In this document: positions 1-8,412 of the stretch, in pieces
Layout of the letters: each line of letters begins with the position of its first letter
How positions within the stretch are numbered: position 1 is the stretch's first letter
Assembly: GCF_004331435.1 (NCBI RefSeq)
Contig: NZ_SJKA01000002.1
Location: 372,001 to 436,000 of the forward strand
Reading direction: 5' to 3'
Source of the DNA: Kribbella sindirgiensis
Lineage (GTDB): Bacteria; Actinomycetota; Actinomycetes; Propionibacteriales; Kribbellaceae
Length of the DNA: 64,000 bases
Translations under genes and position numbers: made by a program
Notes under the pieces: generated by a model
The model's input: only the letters and a program-made list of their open reading frames with translations
Told to the model about the DNA's origin: nothing
Database searches by the model: none

Positions 1-195
1 GTAGCTCAGCCCCGCATCAAGCTCCGGATAAACCTTGTACCGCAGCCGATCCCCCGCCGCGACGACCCGATCCCCGCCAGGCAACGGCACCACCTGCCGC
101 CCACCCGACGTCCCGGAGTACCGAGTCCCGTCCACGCCGCTGAACCCCGCCCGAGAACTAGTAGCCCCACCAGGCCCGCCACCACGCACAATCAT
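1..195 (-). CDS. N-terminal part of a GH92-like (alpha-mannosidase type) protein, cut by window edge
   Basis: The first 65 codons of a minus-strand gene that runs off the left edge of the window. An in-frame TAG lies just upstream, so the start must be the ATG at 195 or the adjacent GTG at 198. The segment with LRYKVYPELDAGLSY resembles the sandwich domain that opens glycoside hydrolase family 92 proteins, where a pattern like 'L-Y-hydrophobic-P-E...LSY' comes before the 'TYVAVDL' strand. No signal peptide is visible, although most actinobacterial GH92 enzymes are secreted, so it could be a cytoplasmic relative or an N-terminally truncated copy. It lies 54 bp downstream of the epimerase gene on the same strand. 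The family call is tentative because only the N-terminus is visible. Confidence 0.45.
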   Translation of the reverse strand, partial: MIVRGGGPGGATSSRAGFSGVDGTRYSGTSGGRQVVPLPGGDRVVAAGDRLRYKVYPELDAGLSY

Positions 196-249
196 CACGC
201 CGCAATCCTACGAAGCATCGCTGGGCCGTGCGCCGGGTTGTCCACAACC

Positions 250-1143
250 TCAGTGAGGTGGGTCCGGCGGGATGTTTCCGGCTTGGATCCAGGTCACGTA
301 GTCGTGGGCGATCGCCTTGTCGGGGCGGAGGTGGAGGCCGGCGTGGAGGGCTCGGGTGTTGTCCAGGTGGAAGGTGCCGTCGTTGGTGCCGTCGTGGGGG
401 AGGTGGAAGCGGTCTACCTCGGGGGACCAGTTGATGGGGTGGGGGTTGGGTACGGCGGCGCGCCAGGCGGTGGCCAGGTCCGCCATCGTCTGCGTGGGGC
501 CTACCGCGTTGAAAGGGCCCGGGATGCGCTTGGTGGTGAGGTGGAGGAGGAAGGCTGCCAGATCGCGGGCGTCGATGTACTGGATGGGCTGGTCGGGGCG
601 GGCGGCGCATTCCATCGGGAGGTCGTGGGCCAGCGCCCAGCCCCAGTTGCCGAAGTCGGGGTTGTACGGGCCGACGACGAAACCGGAGCGTACGGCGGCG
701 GTGCGGTCACCGAAGGTGGCGGTGAGCAACGACTCGTTGCGGACCTTCGACGGCCCGTAGAGGTCCATCGTGAAATGGTCCTCGGGGGCACCGGCCGGCC
801 AGAGCAGCAACGGCGCGGACTCCGTCATACCGGGCGTGGTCTTGCTGGCGTACACGGCGATCGAGGACATGTACGTGTAGTGGCCACAGCGGTCGCGGAG
901 TACGGACGCGCTGAGCGCGACGTCCCGGACCAGGAAGCCGGACATGTCGATCACGCCGTCCCACTCGCCCGCGGCGAGCGCGTCGGGCGCGGCGCGGTCG
1001 CCGGCGATCCGGCGTACGGAAGGGAAGAGGCCGGGGTTCGTCTGCCCGCGGTTGAACAGCGTCACCTCATGACCGTCCGCGAGCGCGGCCTCGACCACGT
1101 GCCGCCCGAGATTCTTGGTGCCGCCGAGGACGAGCAGCTTCAT
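250..1143 (-). CDS. NAD-dependent epimerase/reductase family protein (SDR fold)
   Basis: A 297-residue extended short-chain dehydrogenase/reductase, probably an NAD(P)-dependent sugar epimerase or isoflavone-reductase-like enzyme. The N-terminus MKLLVLGGTKNLG carries a variant of the Rossmann GxxGxxG loop (GGTKNLG). A YGPSK element near the middle is the usual YxxxK catalytic pair, and YMSSIAVY supplies the SS before it. The ATG at 1143 overlaps the upstream phosphotransferase stop codon (ATGA), indicating translational coupling. The open frame continues upstream, but there it only shadows the phosphotransferase, so the start was placed at the Rossmann motif. The substrate cannot be read from the sequence. 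Confidence 0.85.
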   Translation of the reverse strand: MKLLVLGGTKNLGRHVVEAALADGHEVTLFNRGQTNPGLFPSVRRIAGDRAAPDALAAGEWDGVIDMSGFLVRDVALSASVLRDRCGHYTYMSSIAVYASKTTPGMTESAPLLLWPAGAPEDHFTMDLYGPSKVRNESLLTATFGDRTAAVRSGFVVGPYNPDFGNWGWALAHDLPMECAARPDQPIQYIDARDLAAFLLHLTTKRIPGPFNAVGPTQTMADLATAWRAAVPNPHPINWSPEVDRFHLPHDGTNDGTFHLDNTRALHAGLHLRPDKAIAHDYVTWIQAGNIPPDPPH

Positions 1144-1970
1144 GCCAGGGCTCCGACGACGTCCTCGAGTTCGGTGAGCAGGCCGTCGATCCAGTGCACG
1201 GAGTCCGGGATCGTCCGCAGGCCCTCCTCGACCACGAACGTCAACGCCAGCAGGTAGAAGCAGCCGCCGCCCACCAGGAGCTGACGCTCCACCAAGGCGG
1301 GGTCGGCTCCGGCGGCGTCGACGTACCGCCGCACGATCGGCGCGCGGTCGTGGCCGAGGGCAACGGCATCGCGGATCAGGGTGTAGAGGTCGCTCAGATG
1401 CGGCGCCAGGTACGCGCCCGGCCAGTCGACCGCGGTCCACCGCCGGCCGTCGGTGACCAGGTTCTTCGGCACGAAGTCGCCGTGGACGACGGCCGTCGGA
1501 GCCTCCCGGTGCACCCCGGCCAGCGCTTCGGTGAGCGGGCCGAGATCGAAGTCGATCCGCCCGATCCGATCCGCCAGCTCCTTCACCCGCTCCGGCGGGA
1601 ACTCGCTCGGCCCGCCGACCGGCTGTTTCCGGATCGCCGCGAGCAGCTCGGCGGCCGCAAGGAATCCTTCGGCGCTCGGCTCCTGCTCCAGCGTCACCCG
1701 GCCCACGTCGGCCAGCACGAGCACGCCGTCGACGCCGTACAGCAGGTCCGGCGCCGGCAGTTCGAACGGTACGACGAAGCGCTCGTAAGCACTCGCCTCG
1801 CCGGACTGCCCGTCGGTCCCCCGCTTCACGATCACGCTGCGCAACCCGTACGACAACCGCCGTACCTCCGACGACCCCCACTGCCGCAACAGCTCCGAGT
1901 GCACCGCGTCCTCCCCTGGTGCCGCCAACTCCTCCAGCACCACAGCACGCGGAACCCAGCCAGGAAGCAT
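1140..1970 (-). CDS. Phosphotransferase family protein (APH/choline-kinase fold)
   Basis: A 276-residue member of the aminoglycoside phosphotransferase superfamily, which transfers phosphate from ATP to a small hydroxylated substrate in the cytoplasm. The catalytic loop is visible as VVHGDFVPKNLV (HGDxxxxN), followed by the metal-binding segment AVDWPGAY in place of the usual IDWE. An upstream Lys in SVIVKRG fits the ATP-binding lysine. The ATG at 1970 gives a normal-length protein; further upstream the frame crosses the divergent dapD gene. The gene overlaps the epimerase by four bases and is divergent from dapD. Antibiotic modification is possible but unproven, since many actinobacterial family members act on metabolites. 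Confidence 0.82.
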   Translation of the reverse strand: MLPGWVPRAVVLEELAAPGEDAVHSELLRQWGSSEVRRLSYGLRSVIVKRGTDGQSGEASAYERFVVPFELPAPDLLYGVDGVLVLADVGRVTLEQEPSAEGFLAAAELLAAIRKQPVGGPSEFPPERVKELADRIGRIDFDLGPLTEALAGVHREAPTAVVHGDFVPKNLVTDGRRWTAVDWPGAYLAPHLSDLYTLIRDAVALGHDRAPIVRRYVDAAGADPALVERQLLVGGGCFYLLALTFVVEEGLRTIPDSVHWIDGLLTELEDVVGALA

Positions 1971-2024
1971 CCGAAAAGTAGACCACAGGGCCGTCCCCGA
2001 GCGCCGCCGAATTAGGGTAGGCCC

Positions 2025-2963
2025 ATGACCGAGAACGCCACGCACGCCTGGGGCTTCGGCCTCGCGACCGTTACGACCGCTGGGGACGTCCTGGATGTCT
2101 GGTATCCGGCGCCCGAGCTCGGGACGCAGCCCGCGGACTCGAAGGCTCCGGCCGAACTGGTAGCGGCGGAGGGCAAGGACGACCTCCGGCAGGTACGGCG
2201 TGAGGTCGTGACGACCGAGATCGCGCTGGACGCGGCCCCGGACGGTACGGCGGACGCGTATCTCCGGCTGCACCTCCTGAGCCACCGCCTGGTCCGCCCG
2301 CACGGCGTGAACCTGGCCGGCATCTTCGGCGCCCTCCCGAACAACGCGTGGACGTCGCTCGGCCCGGTCCCGGTCGAGGAGATCGAGAACGTGCGGTTGC
2401 GGGCGCGCGCGGCGGGTCAGCACCTGAGCGTCACGAGCGTGGACAAGTTCCCGCGGATGACGGACTACGTCGTACCGTCCGGGGTCCGGATCGGCGACGC
2501 GGACCGCGTTCGGCTCGGCGCGCACCTCGCCGAAGGAACGACGGTGATGCACGAGGGTTTCGTGAACTTCAACGCCGGCACGCTCGGCACGTCGATGGTC
2601 GAGGGCCGGATCGTCGCCGGTGTCGTGGTCGACGACGGCAGCGACATCGGCGCGGGCGCGTCCATCATGGGCACCCTGTCCGGCGGCGGCAAGCAGGTCG
2701 TCTCGATCGGCAAGCGCTGCCTGCTCGGCGCGAACGGCGGTACCGGGATCTCGCTCGGCGACGACTGCGTGGTCGAGGCGGGCCTGTACGTGACCGCCGG
2801 CACCAAGGTCACCCTCCCGGACGGCAGCGTGGTCAAGGCCCGCGACCTGTCCGGACAGCCCGGGCTGCTCTTCATCCGCAACTCGGTGACCGGCGCGGTG
2901 GAGGCCCGCCCGCGCAAGGGCGAAGGCATCACGCTCAACGAGGCTCTGCACGCCAACGCCTGA
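2025..2963 (+). CDS. dapD: 2,3,4,5-tetrahydropyridine-2,6-dicarboxylate N-succinyltransferase
   Basis: DapD of the actinobacterial type, 312 residues. It transfers succinyl from succinyl-CoA to tetrahydrodipicolinate in the lysine/meso-diaminopimelate pathway, which feeds peptidoglycan synthesis. The C-terminal half is a left-handed beta-helix of hexapeptide repeats (for example [20 protein letters not shown] and the run around [17 protein letters not shown]), typical of trimeric acyltransferases. A -10 box TAGGGT at 2013-2018 stands exactly six bases before the ATG, so the transcript is probably leaderless; no Shine-Dalgarno sequence is visible. It is divergent from the phosphotransferase gene, with 54 bp between them. 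No other lysine gene is adjacent except the ferredoxin gene about 1.1 kb away, which is often near dapC in relatives. Confidence 0.95.
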   Translation: MTENATHAWGFGLATVTTAGDVLDVWYPAPELGTQPADSKAPAELVAAEGKDDLRQVRREVVTTEIALDAAPDGTADAYLRLHLLSHRLVRPHGVNLAGIFGALPNNAWTSLGPVPVEEIENVRLRARAAGQHLSVTSVDKFPRMTDYVVPSGVRIGDADRVRLGAHLAEGTTVMHEGFVNFNAGTLGTSMVEGRIVAGVVVDDGSDIGAGASIMGTLSGGGKQVVSIGKRCLLGANGGTGISLGDDCVVEAGLYVTAGTKVTLPDGSVVKARDLSGQPGLLFIRNSVTGAVEARPRKGEGITLNEALHANA

Positions 2964-3063
2964 TCGTCCGAAAGTATGAATTCGCCAACCGACGTGAGGC
3001 TCGGCACGTCAACCCGTTCGTGAGGCAGGAACCTGTCACCCGCCCTCGGACGTTGGGAGCGGT

Positions 3064-4041
3064 ATGCCGATAAAGCGTGGTGCCCTCGTGGCCGTCGGGG
3101 GCATTGGCGTGCTCAGCCTGGCGGTCGGGGTCGGCATCGCCTGGCTCGGCGGGAAGCACGTCGGCAACCTCCTGCCGCCGACCGAGGAATGCTCGGCGTC
3201 CGTGAACGGGCAGACGGTCGTGGTCGACTTCGAGCAGGCCGAGTCGGCAGCGATCATCGCGGGCGTCGCCGTACGGCGCGGTCTGCCGGCCCGCGCGGCG
3301 ACGATCGCGCTCGCCACGGCCTACCAGGAATCCGGCCTGCGCAACCTGGCGCACGGCGACCGGGACTCGCTCGGGCTGTTCCAGCAGCGGCCGTCACAGG
3401 GCTGGGGTACGGCGGCGCAGGTGCAGGACCCGCACTACGCGGCCGGCAAGTTCTACGACGCGCTCGTGAAGATCAAGAACTACCAGAAGCTCGCCATCAC
3501 GGTCGCGGCCGACAAGGTGCAGCGCAGCGCGTTCCCGAACGCGTACGCCGACCACGAGGCGGACGCCCGCGTGCTCGCGTCAGCGCTGACAGGGCAGTCG
3601 AAGAGCGTGTTCAGTTGCACCGTGAACACGGACGCGGTGCCGCAGGAGGTCATGGGGCGCAACGGGCTGACGCCGCGTGCCGACGCCGTACGGAAGGACC
3701 TGCTCCGGACGTTCGGGAGTGTGTCGACCGGTGGGTACGCCGCGGGCGGAGTGAGGACCGGGCACATGGAGGGATCGGCGCACTACGACGGGCGGGCGGT
3801 CGACGTGTTCGTGCGCCCGATCTCGGCGGCGAACACCACCAAGGGCTGGGCGATGGCGCAGTACCTGGTCGCGCGGGCGGATCTGCTGAAGATCAAGACG
3901 GTCATCTTCAGCGACAAGATCTGGACCGCCGGCGGCCGGTCGGACTCGGGCTGGCGGGACTACACCCCACCCGAACGCTCCGGAGACCCCAAGATCCTCC
4001 GCCACCTCGACCACGTCCACGTCGACGTCCTGGAGCAATAA
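3064..4041 (+). CDS. Membrane-anchored protein with lysozyme-like and M15-like domains
   Basis: A 325-residue exported protein. Residues 5-28 form one hydrophobic helix (signal anchor or uncleaved signal). The middle part, with YQESGLRN and GLFQQRPSQGWG, is typical of actinobacterial transglycosylase/lysozyme-like modules. The C-terminal third (GHMEGSAHYDGRAVDVF and HLDHVHVD) resembles the ARB-07466-like C-terminal domain, related to D-Ala-D-Ala carboxypeptidase-like folds with paired His/Asp. Database entries of this type are often mislabelled 'heavy metal transporter'. Start: ATG at 3064 with GGAG about 5 bases upstream. A strong hairpin follows directly after the stop codon. A role in cell-wall remodelling is inferred from the domains. 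Confidence 0.75.
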   Translation: MPIKRGALVAVGGIGVLSLAVGVGIAWLGGKHVGNLLPPTEECSASVNGQTVVVDFEQAESAAIIAGVAVRRGLPARAATIALATAYQESGLRNLAHGDRDSLGLFQQRPSQGWGTAAQVQDPHYAAGKFYDALVKIKNYQKLAITVAADKVQRSAFPNAYADHEADARVLASALTGQSKSVFSCTVNTDAVPQEVMGRNGLTPRADAVRKDLLRTFGSVSTGGYAAGGVRTGHMEGSAHYDGRAVDVFVRPISAANTTKGWAMAQYLVARADLLKIKTVIFSDKIWTAGGRSDSGWRDYTPPERSGDPKILRHLDHVHVDVLEQ

Positions 4042-4095
4042 ACACAACGTCCGAAGAAACGTGCGCTCGAGGCCACGTTCCTTCGGACGTTGTGT
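4042..4095. terminator. Bidirectional terminator hairpin
   Basis: A 22-bp inverted repeat (arms 4042-4063 and 4074-4095, one mismatch, 10-base loop) between the stop codons of two convergent genes. The arms read ACACAACGTCCGAAG... and its complement. There is no long T tract, which is normal for high-GC actinobacteria. Confidence 0.85.
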
Positions 4096-4105
4096 GATGA
4101 ATGAG

Positions 4106-4432
4106 TTACTCGTCGTGTTCCTGCGGGGGCAGGGCGGCGATGAACGGGTGGTCCTTGTCGATCTTGCCCATCTTGGACGCACCGCCGGGCGAGCCGAGGT
4201 CGTTGAAGAAGTCGACGTTCGCGGTGTAGTAGTCCTTCCACTGCTCCGGAGTGTCGTCCTCGTAGTAGATCGCCTCCACCGGGCAGACCGGCTCGCAGGC
4301 TCCGCAGTCGACGCATTCGTCGGGGTGGATGTACAGCATCCGGTTGCCCTCGTAGATGCAGTCGACGGGGCACTCCTCGACACAGGCGAGGTCCTTCAGG
4401 TCAACACACGGCTGCGCGATGACGTAGGTCAC
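4106..4432 (-). CDS. fdxA: 7Fe ferredoxin, FdxA type
   Basis: A 108-residue ferredoxin carrying one [3Fe-4S] and one [4Fe-4S] cluster, a soluble one-electron carrier for oxidoreductases. Cysteines at residues 9, 17, 21 and 25 and the set C40-x2-C43-x2-C46-x3-C50 match the 7Fe family; TYVIAQPCVD at the start is diagnostic. The GTG at 4432 was chosen because a strong GGAGGAG stands about seven bases before it and the protein then begins exactly as in relatives; the open frame extends eight codons further but has no ribosome site. It is divergent from the GNAT gene. Its partner enzymes are not in the window apart from the P450 at 33 kb, which might use such a ferredoxin (speculative). Confidence 0.95.
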   Translation of the reverse strand: MTYVIAQPCVDLKDLACVEECPVDCIYEGNRMLYIHPDECVDCGACEPVCPVEAIYYEDDTPEQWKDYYTANVDFFNDLGSPGGASKMGKIDKDHPFIAALPPQEHDE

Positions 4433-4530
4433 TGCTACTCCTCCTATGGCAGGCAAGCGCAGCGGGGACTGGGGTGCTGCGATGCGGTGGTGCTCGGTGT
4501 CTCTAGTATCACGGTAGTACGTTGACCACT

Positions 4531-5481
4531 GTGCCAGGAGTCCGGATCGTGTCAGGCCTGGGTGCCCGTGATATCGGCCACCGTGTCGTCGTCCGGCACC
4601 GGATTCCAGGCGGTCTGACCGACCTCATCGGCGTTCTGCAGTCGTGGACCCCCGCACTGGCCATTGTCCGCCACGCGGATGGCTCGGTCCATGAAATCCC
4701 GGCAGCCGATGTGACCGCCGCCAAGACGATCCCAGAGATGCCGCTCCGCCCGGTGGACGTCGACCAGCTCTTCCTCACGACCGCACTGGGCCGCCCAGCC
4801 GTCGAGACGGCGTACGTCGGCCACTGGTTGCTCCGAGCATCCTCCGGCTGGACGGGCCGCGGGAACTCGCTCCTCCCGGCCGGAGACCCTGGTATGCCGG
4901 TCCCCGACGCCCTCCACCAGGCAAGCACCTTCTACCGGGAGCGCCACCTTCCTCCACAGGCTCTGATCCGCGTAGGCAGCCCCGAAGACCAGGAGATTCG
5001 CGCTTGCGGCTGGGTGGACGCCCGCCCGGACCAGTCCGACGTACTGGTCATGCACACCACGCTGGACCACGTGAACGCGCTTCCCGGATACGACGTACAG
5101 CTCGACGAGGCACCGAATGACGCATGGTACGCCGCCGCTTTCCAGGGCCCGGTACCGGAGGTAGCCCCGAAGGTGCTCGAAGGAGCGCCCAAGGCGGTGT
5201 TCGCATCGGTGACTCTCGACGGGGTCGTGGCGGCTGTCGGACGTGGCTCCATGACCGGGCACTGGCTCGGGGTGGATGCGATCCGCGTGGCTGACGACTA
5301 CCGCCGCCAGGGCCTCGGTACGGCGATTGTGCAGGCGCTGGCGCGCTGGGCGGGACCGCACGGCGGCCGCCGTACCTATCTGGAGGTCCTCGTCGAGAAC
5401 ACCGGCGCGATGGCGACGTACACCCGTCTCGGCTACCGCGAGGCCTACCGCTACCGCTACCTGACCAGCCACCCCCGCTAG
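4531..5481 (+). CDS. GNAT family N-acetyltransferase, cg3035/Rv0428c type
   Basis: A 316-residue two-part protein. The first 60 residues form a small beta-rich domain (HRVVVRHRIPGGLTD) seen in the Rv0428c/cg3035 family. The C-terminal 100 residues are a GNAT acetyltransferase fold with the acetyl-CoA loop RRQGLGTAIV (R/Q-x-x-G-x-G/A) and the closing YTRLGY strand. It probably acetylates an amine using acetyl-CoA; the substrate is unknown. The start is either GTG 4531 or TTG 4522. I prefer GTG because relatives begin shortly before the VVVRHR motif. TAGTAT (4504-4509) and TAGTAC (4515-4520) are possible -10 boxes and no ribosome site is visible. Divergent from fdxA. Confidence 0.85.
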   Translation: MPGVRIVSGLGARDIGHRVVVRHRIPGGLTDLIGVLQSWTPALAIVRHADGSVHEIPAADVTAAKTIPEMPLRPVDVDQLFLTTALGRPAVETAYVGHWLLRASSGWTGRGNSLLPAGDPGMPVPDALHQASTFYRERHLPPQALIRVGSPEDQEIRACGWVDARPDQSDVLVMHTTLDHVNALPGYDVQLDEAPNDAWYAAAFQGPVPEVAPKVLEGAPKAVFASVTLDGVVAAVGRGSMTGHWLGVDAIRVADDYRRQGLGTAIVQALARWAGPHGGRRTYLEVLVENTGAMATYTRLGYREAYRYRYLTSHPR

Positions 5482-5492
5482 GCTCCGGTGGC

Positions 5493-5930
5493 ATGGCGGA
5501 TCATGTGGTCGAGCGGCCGGAGTACCCGGGGGACTTCGAGGGCACGGTGCGGGTGGAGTACACGCCGCACCCGGACGACGGGGTCGCGGATCCCGGTGAG
5601 ATCGTCTGGACCTGGGTGCCGTTCGAGGAGGACTTCAGCCGCGGCAAGGACCGCCCGGTGCTGGTCGTCGGCTGGGACGAGCCGTACCTGCTGGCGCTGA
5701 TCCTCACCAGCAAGGACCACGACCGCGACGCCGCCGACGAGGCGCGCTGGGGCCGGGTCTGGCTGGACATCGGCAGCGGCTCCTGGGACAAGGAGCAGCG
5801 TCCCAGCGAGGTCCGCCTCGACCGCGTCCTCCGCATCGACCCACACCACGTCCGCCGCGAAGGCGCCGCGATCGCAGAACCGGTCTTCACCCAGGTCGCC
5901 GCCGGCCTACACACCCTCAACCGCAACTGA
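5493..5930 (+). CDS. PemK/MazF-like protein, no visible antitoxin
   Basis: A 145-residue protein with the core WTWVPFEED...GKDRPVLVVG, a form of the PemK/MazF strand pair that begins with the 'G-K-x-R-P-v-l-V' motif. In MazF toxins this fold cleaves RNA. The gene starts 11 bp after the GNAT stop and ends 4 bp before the convergent vanW-like gene. No small antitoxin frame lies next to it on either strand. Actinobacteria have many such solitary PemK-like proteins, so a toxin role is not established here. A long, acidic N-terminal extension (about 35 residues) is unusual for a plain MazF. Confidence 0.65.
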   Translation: MADHVVERPEYPGDFEGTVRVEYTPHPDDGVADPGEIVWTWVPFEEDFSRGKDRPVLVVGWDEPYLLALILTSKDHDRDAADEARWGRVWLDIGSGSWDKEQRPSEVRLDRVLRIDPHHVRREGAAIAEPVFTQVAAGLHTLNRN

Positions 5931-5934
5931 CAGA

Positions 5935-7719
5935 TCAGCTCGGTGGACGGGTTGTCGTTGTGGTGACGCCTGGTTTTCGGCCGGGTGGGGTTGAGATGCC
6001 GCCCGGTGGCGGGGTCACGGTGGTGCCTGGCTTCGGCCCGCAGCGGATGTCGTTGGCCGCGTTGTACTTCGTGGTGAACGACTCGGTCTTCACCCGGACG
6101 CCGTTCTTCGCGAAGTACCGGTAGATGGTGATGTCGAAGCCCGCGGTCGGCGCCTGCGGCTCGCACTTCGCGGCCGTGTTGTACTCGATGCTCGGCTGCC
6201 GAAAGTTCGTCTTCTCCGACTGCCCGGCGGTGACGTCGACGAACTTGGTGCCCCAGATGATCACCCGGATACTGCCCTTGCTGCCCGGCGTCGACGCCTT
6301 GAAGATCGTCTGCACCAGCAGGCCGTGCCCGGAGTCGTTCAGGAACTTCAGGTCCACGTTCGGCCAGGCCACGGTCGCTTCCCGCCCGACCGGGTAGCGG
6401 CTGATGTAGACGCTGTGCGCCTTGTGCGCGACGATCTTCAGCCCGGCGAAGAACGCCGCGTTGAACGTCGTGGTCGCCGACTGCGAGACACCGCCGCCGA
6501 AGTCCTTCTCGAACTTGCCGCCGCTGATGATGTACCCCTCGGCGAACCCGTTCTCCTTGGTCCGCTCGCCGACGATCTTGTTCAGGCTGAACTCTTCGTT
6601 CGGCTTCAGCAGCGTCCCGTTGATCTTGGCCGCGGCCGTCCCGATGTTGGTGTTGCGGTACGGCGCGTGCGGGAACTCGGTCTTGAAGTCGCCGATGTTC
6701 TGCGTGATCCCGAGCGCGGTCGCCTGCGCGGTGGTGAACTTCGCCGGAGTCGCCGTCAGCGGTACGGCGGCGCGCCGCTCACCGGTCGGCTTCGGCAGGA
6801 TCGCGAGGATCGCCGCCCCGACCTTCGCCCGGTCGACGACCATCCCGTTGACCGCCGGGACGACCTTCGGACCGGCCCCGACGATCTGCACCGTCGCGTC
6901 CTTCGGCAGTGTCTCCAGCGCCTTGAACCGCTGCACGAACAGCGGCTCCAGCAGCTTGGTGTTCAGCGCCGGGATGACCTTCCCCTCCTGCACGCTGACC
7001 GCCAGCGCCGGCGCGAGCTCGGCCGGCTCCAGCTCGACCGACTTCGACCCGACGGTCAGCCGGATCGGGCCCGACATCGCGGGCTCGGCGAACTCCTTGA
7101 GCGCCTTGTCGATCGCCTCGGAGGCGGCCTGCGGCTTGGTGACATCGGCCGGCAGTTCCTTCGGGGTCCCGTCCGACGGGTACGCCGCGAGCACCGCGTC
7201 GACCGCCTTCGCGGTGTCCAGCTGCAGGCCGTCGGCCGGGTCGTGCTTCACCGGCTGCGTGCCCTTGAAGGTGATCGTGCCCTCGGTGGCCTTGCGGTTC
7301 ACCTGGCCGGCCAGCTTGTCGACGGCCGCCTTCAGCTTCGCGTCGTCCTTGGTCACGACCGGCTCGACCGCGTCCCCGCCGCTCAGCGCGTGCCAGATCC
7401 GGCCGGGGGCCAGGCTGCGGCCCGCGCCCGCGGCGGCGACGGTCTTGTCCACGTCCACGGACAGCCCGGCGTCCGCCGGCTGGACCTGGAACTTGGAGTC
7501 GCCGGCCTTCAGCGCGATCGGCGCGGCCACGCGGTCCTTGAGGCCCGCGGTCAGCTTGGTCTTCGCGTCGGCCTCGGACAGGCCGCCGATCGGGATGCCG
7601 AGCACGGTCGTGTCCGTCGGGATCTTGGCTCCGGCGAACGCGAACGCCGCGCCGTACCCCACGACGACAACACCGAGCCCCGCGGCGGCGATGATCCCCG
7701 CGAGCTGCTTTCTCCCCAC
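5935..7719 (-). CDS. VanW family protein with peptidoglycan-binding-like repeats
   Basis: A 594-residue exported protein. Residues 5-30 are a signal/anchor helix after MGRKQ. Two copies of a YoaR-like putative peptidoglycan-binding domain (PGBD-4 type; LGIPIGGLSEADAKTKL is the first) precede the VanW domain, recognised by NIGTAAAKINGTLLKPNEEF and GGGVSQSATTTFNAAFFAG. A Pro/Thr-rich tail ends the protein. VanW occurs beside vancomycin-resistance genes but also widely elsewhere, and its biochemical role is unknown. No van genes are present here. The gene follows the flavin reductase on the same strand, separated by a terminator-like hairpin, so it is probably transcribed alone. Confidence 0.9.
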   Translation of the reverse strand: MGRKQLAGIIAAAGLGVVVVGYGAAFAFAGAKIPTDTTVLGIPIGGLSEADAKTKLTAGLKDRVAAPIALKAGDSKFQVQPADAGLSVDVDKTVAAAGAGRSLAPGRIWHALSGGDAVEPVVTKDDAKLKAAVDKLAGQVNRKATEGTITFKGTQPVKHDPADGLQLDTAKAVDAVLAAYPSDGTPKELPADVTKPQAASEAIDKALKEFAEPAMSGPIRLTVGSKSVELEPAELAPALAVSVQEGKVIPALNTKLLEPLFVQRFKALETLPKDATVQIVGAGPKVVPAVNGMVVDRAKVGAAILAILPKPTGERRAAVPLTATPAKFTTAQATALGITQNIGDFKTEFPHAPYRNTNIGTAAAKINGTLLKPNEEFSLNKIVGERTKENGFAEGYIISGGKFEKDFGGGVSQSATTTFNAAFFAGLKIVAHKAHSVYISRYPVGREATVAWPNVDLKFLNDSGHGLLVQTIFKASTPGSKGSIRVIIWGTKFVDVTAGQSEKTNFRQPSIEYNTAAKCEPQAPTAGFDITIYRYFAKNGVRVKTESFTTKYNAANDIRCGPKPGTTVTPPPGGISTPPGRKPGVTTTTTRPPS

Positions 7720-7777
7720 CGGACAGAGTCCTCCCGCTCGAGCGCTTGGTCAGGGCACAAGCGCACATCCTACGGGA

Positions 7778-7812
7778 CGGGGCAGGCCCCACCGACCGTC
7801 GGGGCCGCCCCG
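7778..7812 (-). terminator. GC-rich hairpin after the flavin reductase gene
   Basis: Inverted repeat CGGGGCAGGCCCC / GGGGCCGCCCCG with a 10-base loop, 21 bp past the flavin reductase stop codon on the minus strand. One bulged base. Probable intrinsic terminator. Confidence 0.6.
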
Positions 7813-7832
7813 CGATGCCCCGGCAGTAACAA

Positions 7833-8351
7833 TCAGTTTCCGGGCAGTTCCCGGTAGTGACTGGAATGGTAGATCAGTGCGCTCGGGTCGCGTGCATCGC
7901 CCGTCCCGAGGCTCAGCACCTCACCCACCACGATCGTGTGGTCGCCCCCGTCGTACGTCGCCCAGGTCCGGCACTCGAGCCACGACAGGGCGCCGTCGAC
8001 GGTCGGGCACCCGGTTTTCGGGCCGGCCGTCGTACCGATGCCGTCGAACTGGCTGTACAGATCCCGCCCGGACCGCGCGAACCGCTCCGCGATCGCCTTC
8101 TGCGCCCCGGAGAGCACCGACACGGCCCAGTAACCGCAGTCCAGGACGGCGGAGTGCATCCGGACGCCCTTGTCGACGCAGACCAGCACCAGCGGCGGAT
8201 CGAGCGACACCGACGTGAACGCGTTGGCGGTCATCGCGTGCGCGACGCCGTCCTGCAGCGTGCTCATGATCGTGATCCCCGACGCGAACTGGCCGAGCGC
8301 AGCGCGGAACTCCGCAGGCGGGACGTTCCCACTCGACTCGGTTGAGGACAC
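7833..8351 (-). CDS. Flavin reductase family protein
   Basis: A 172-residue protein of the flavin-reductase-like domain family, which binds FMN/FAD and uses NAD(P)H to supply reduced flavin to a partner monooxygenase. The core is seen in FASGITIMST, the flavin-contacting MTANAFTSVSLDPPLV and a C-terminal HTIVVGEV strand. Start: GTG at 8351. A TAACCT -10 box is placed exactly six bases upstream, suggesting a leaderless message. The intergenic gap to mshB (same strand, upstream) is only 61 bp. No monooxygenase partner gene is adjacent, so its physiological partner is unknown. Confidence 0.85.
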   Translation of the reverse strand: MSSTESSGNVPPAEFRAALGQFASGITIMSTLQDGVAHAMTANAFTSVSLDPPLVLVCVDKGVRMHSAVLDCGYWAVSVLSGAQKAIAERFARSGRDLYSQFDGIGTTAGPKTGCPTVDGALSWLECRTWATYDGGDHTIVVGEVLSLGTGDARDPSALIYHSSHYRELPGN

Positions 8352-8412
8352 CTCAGCAGGTTATGCCCGCCGACAGGTTGATGCCTCAACCGAGCGTGTG
8401 GGAACGGTCACC

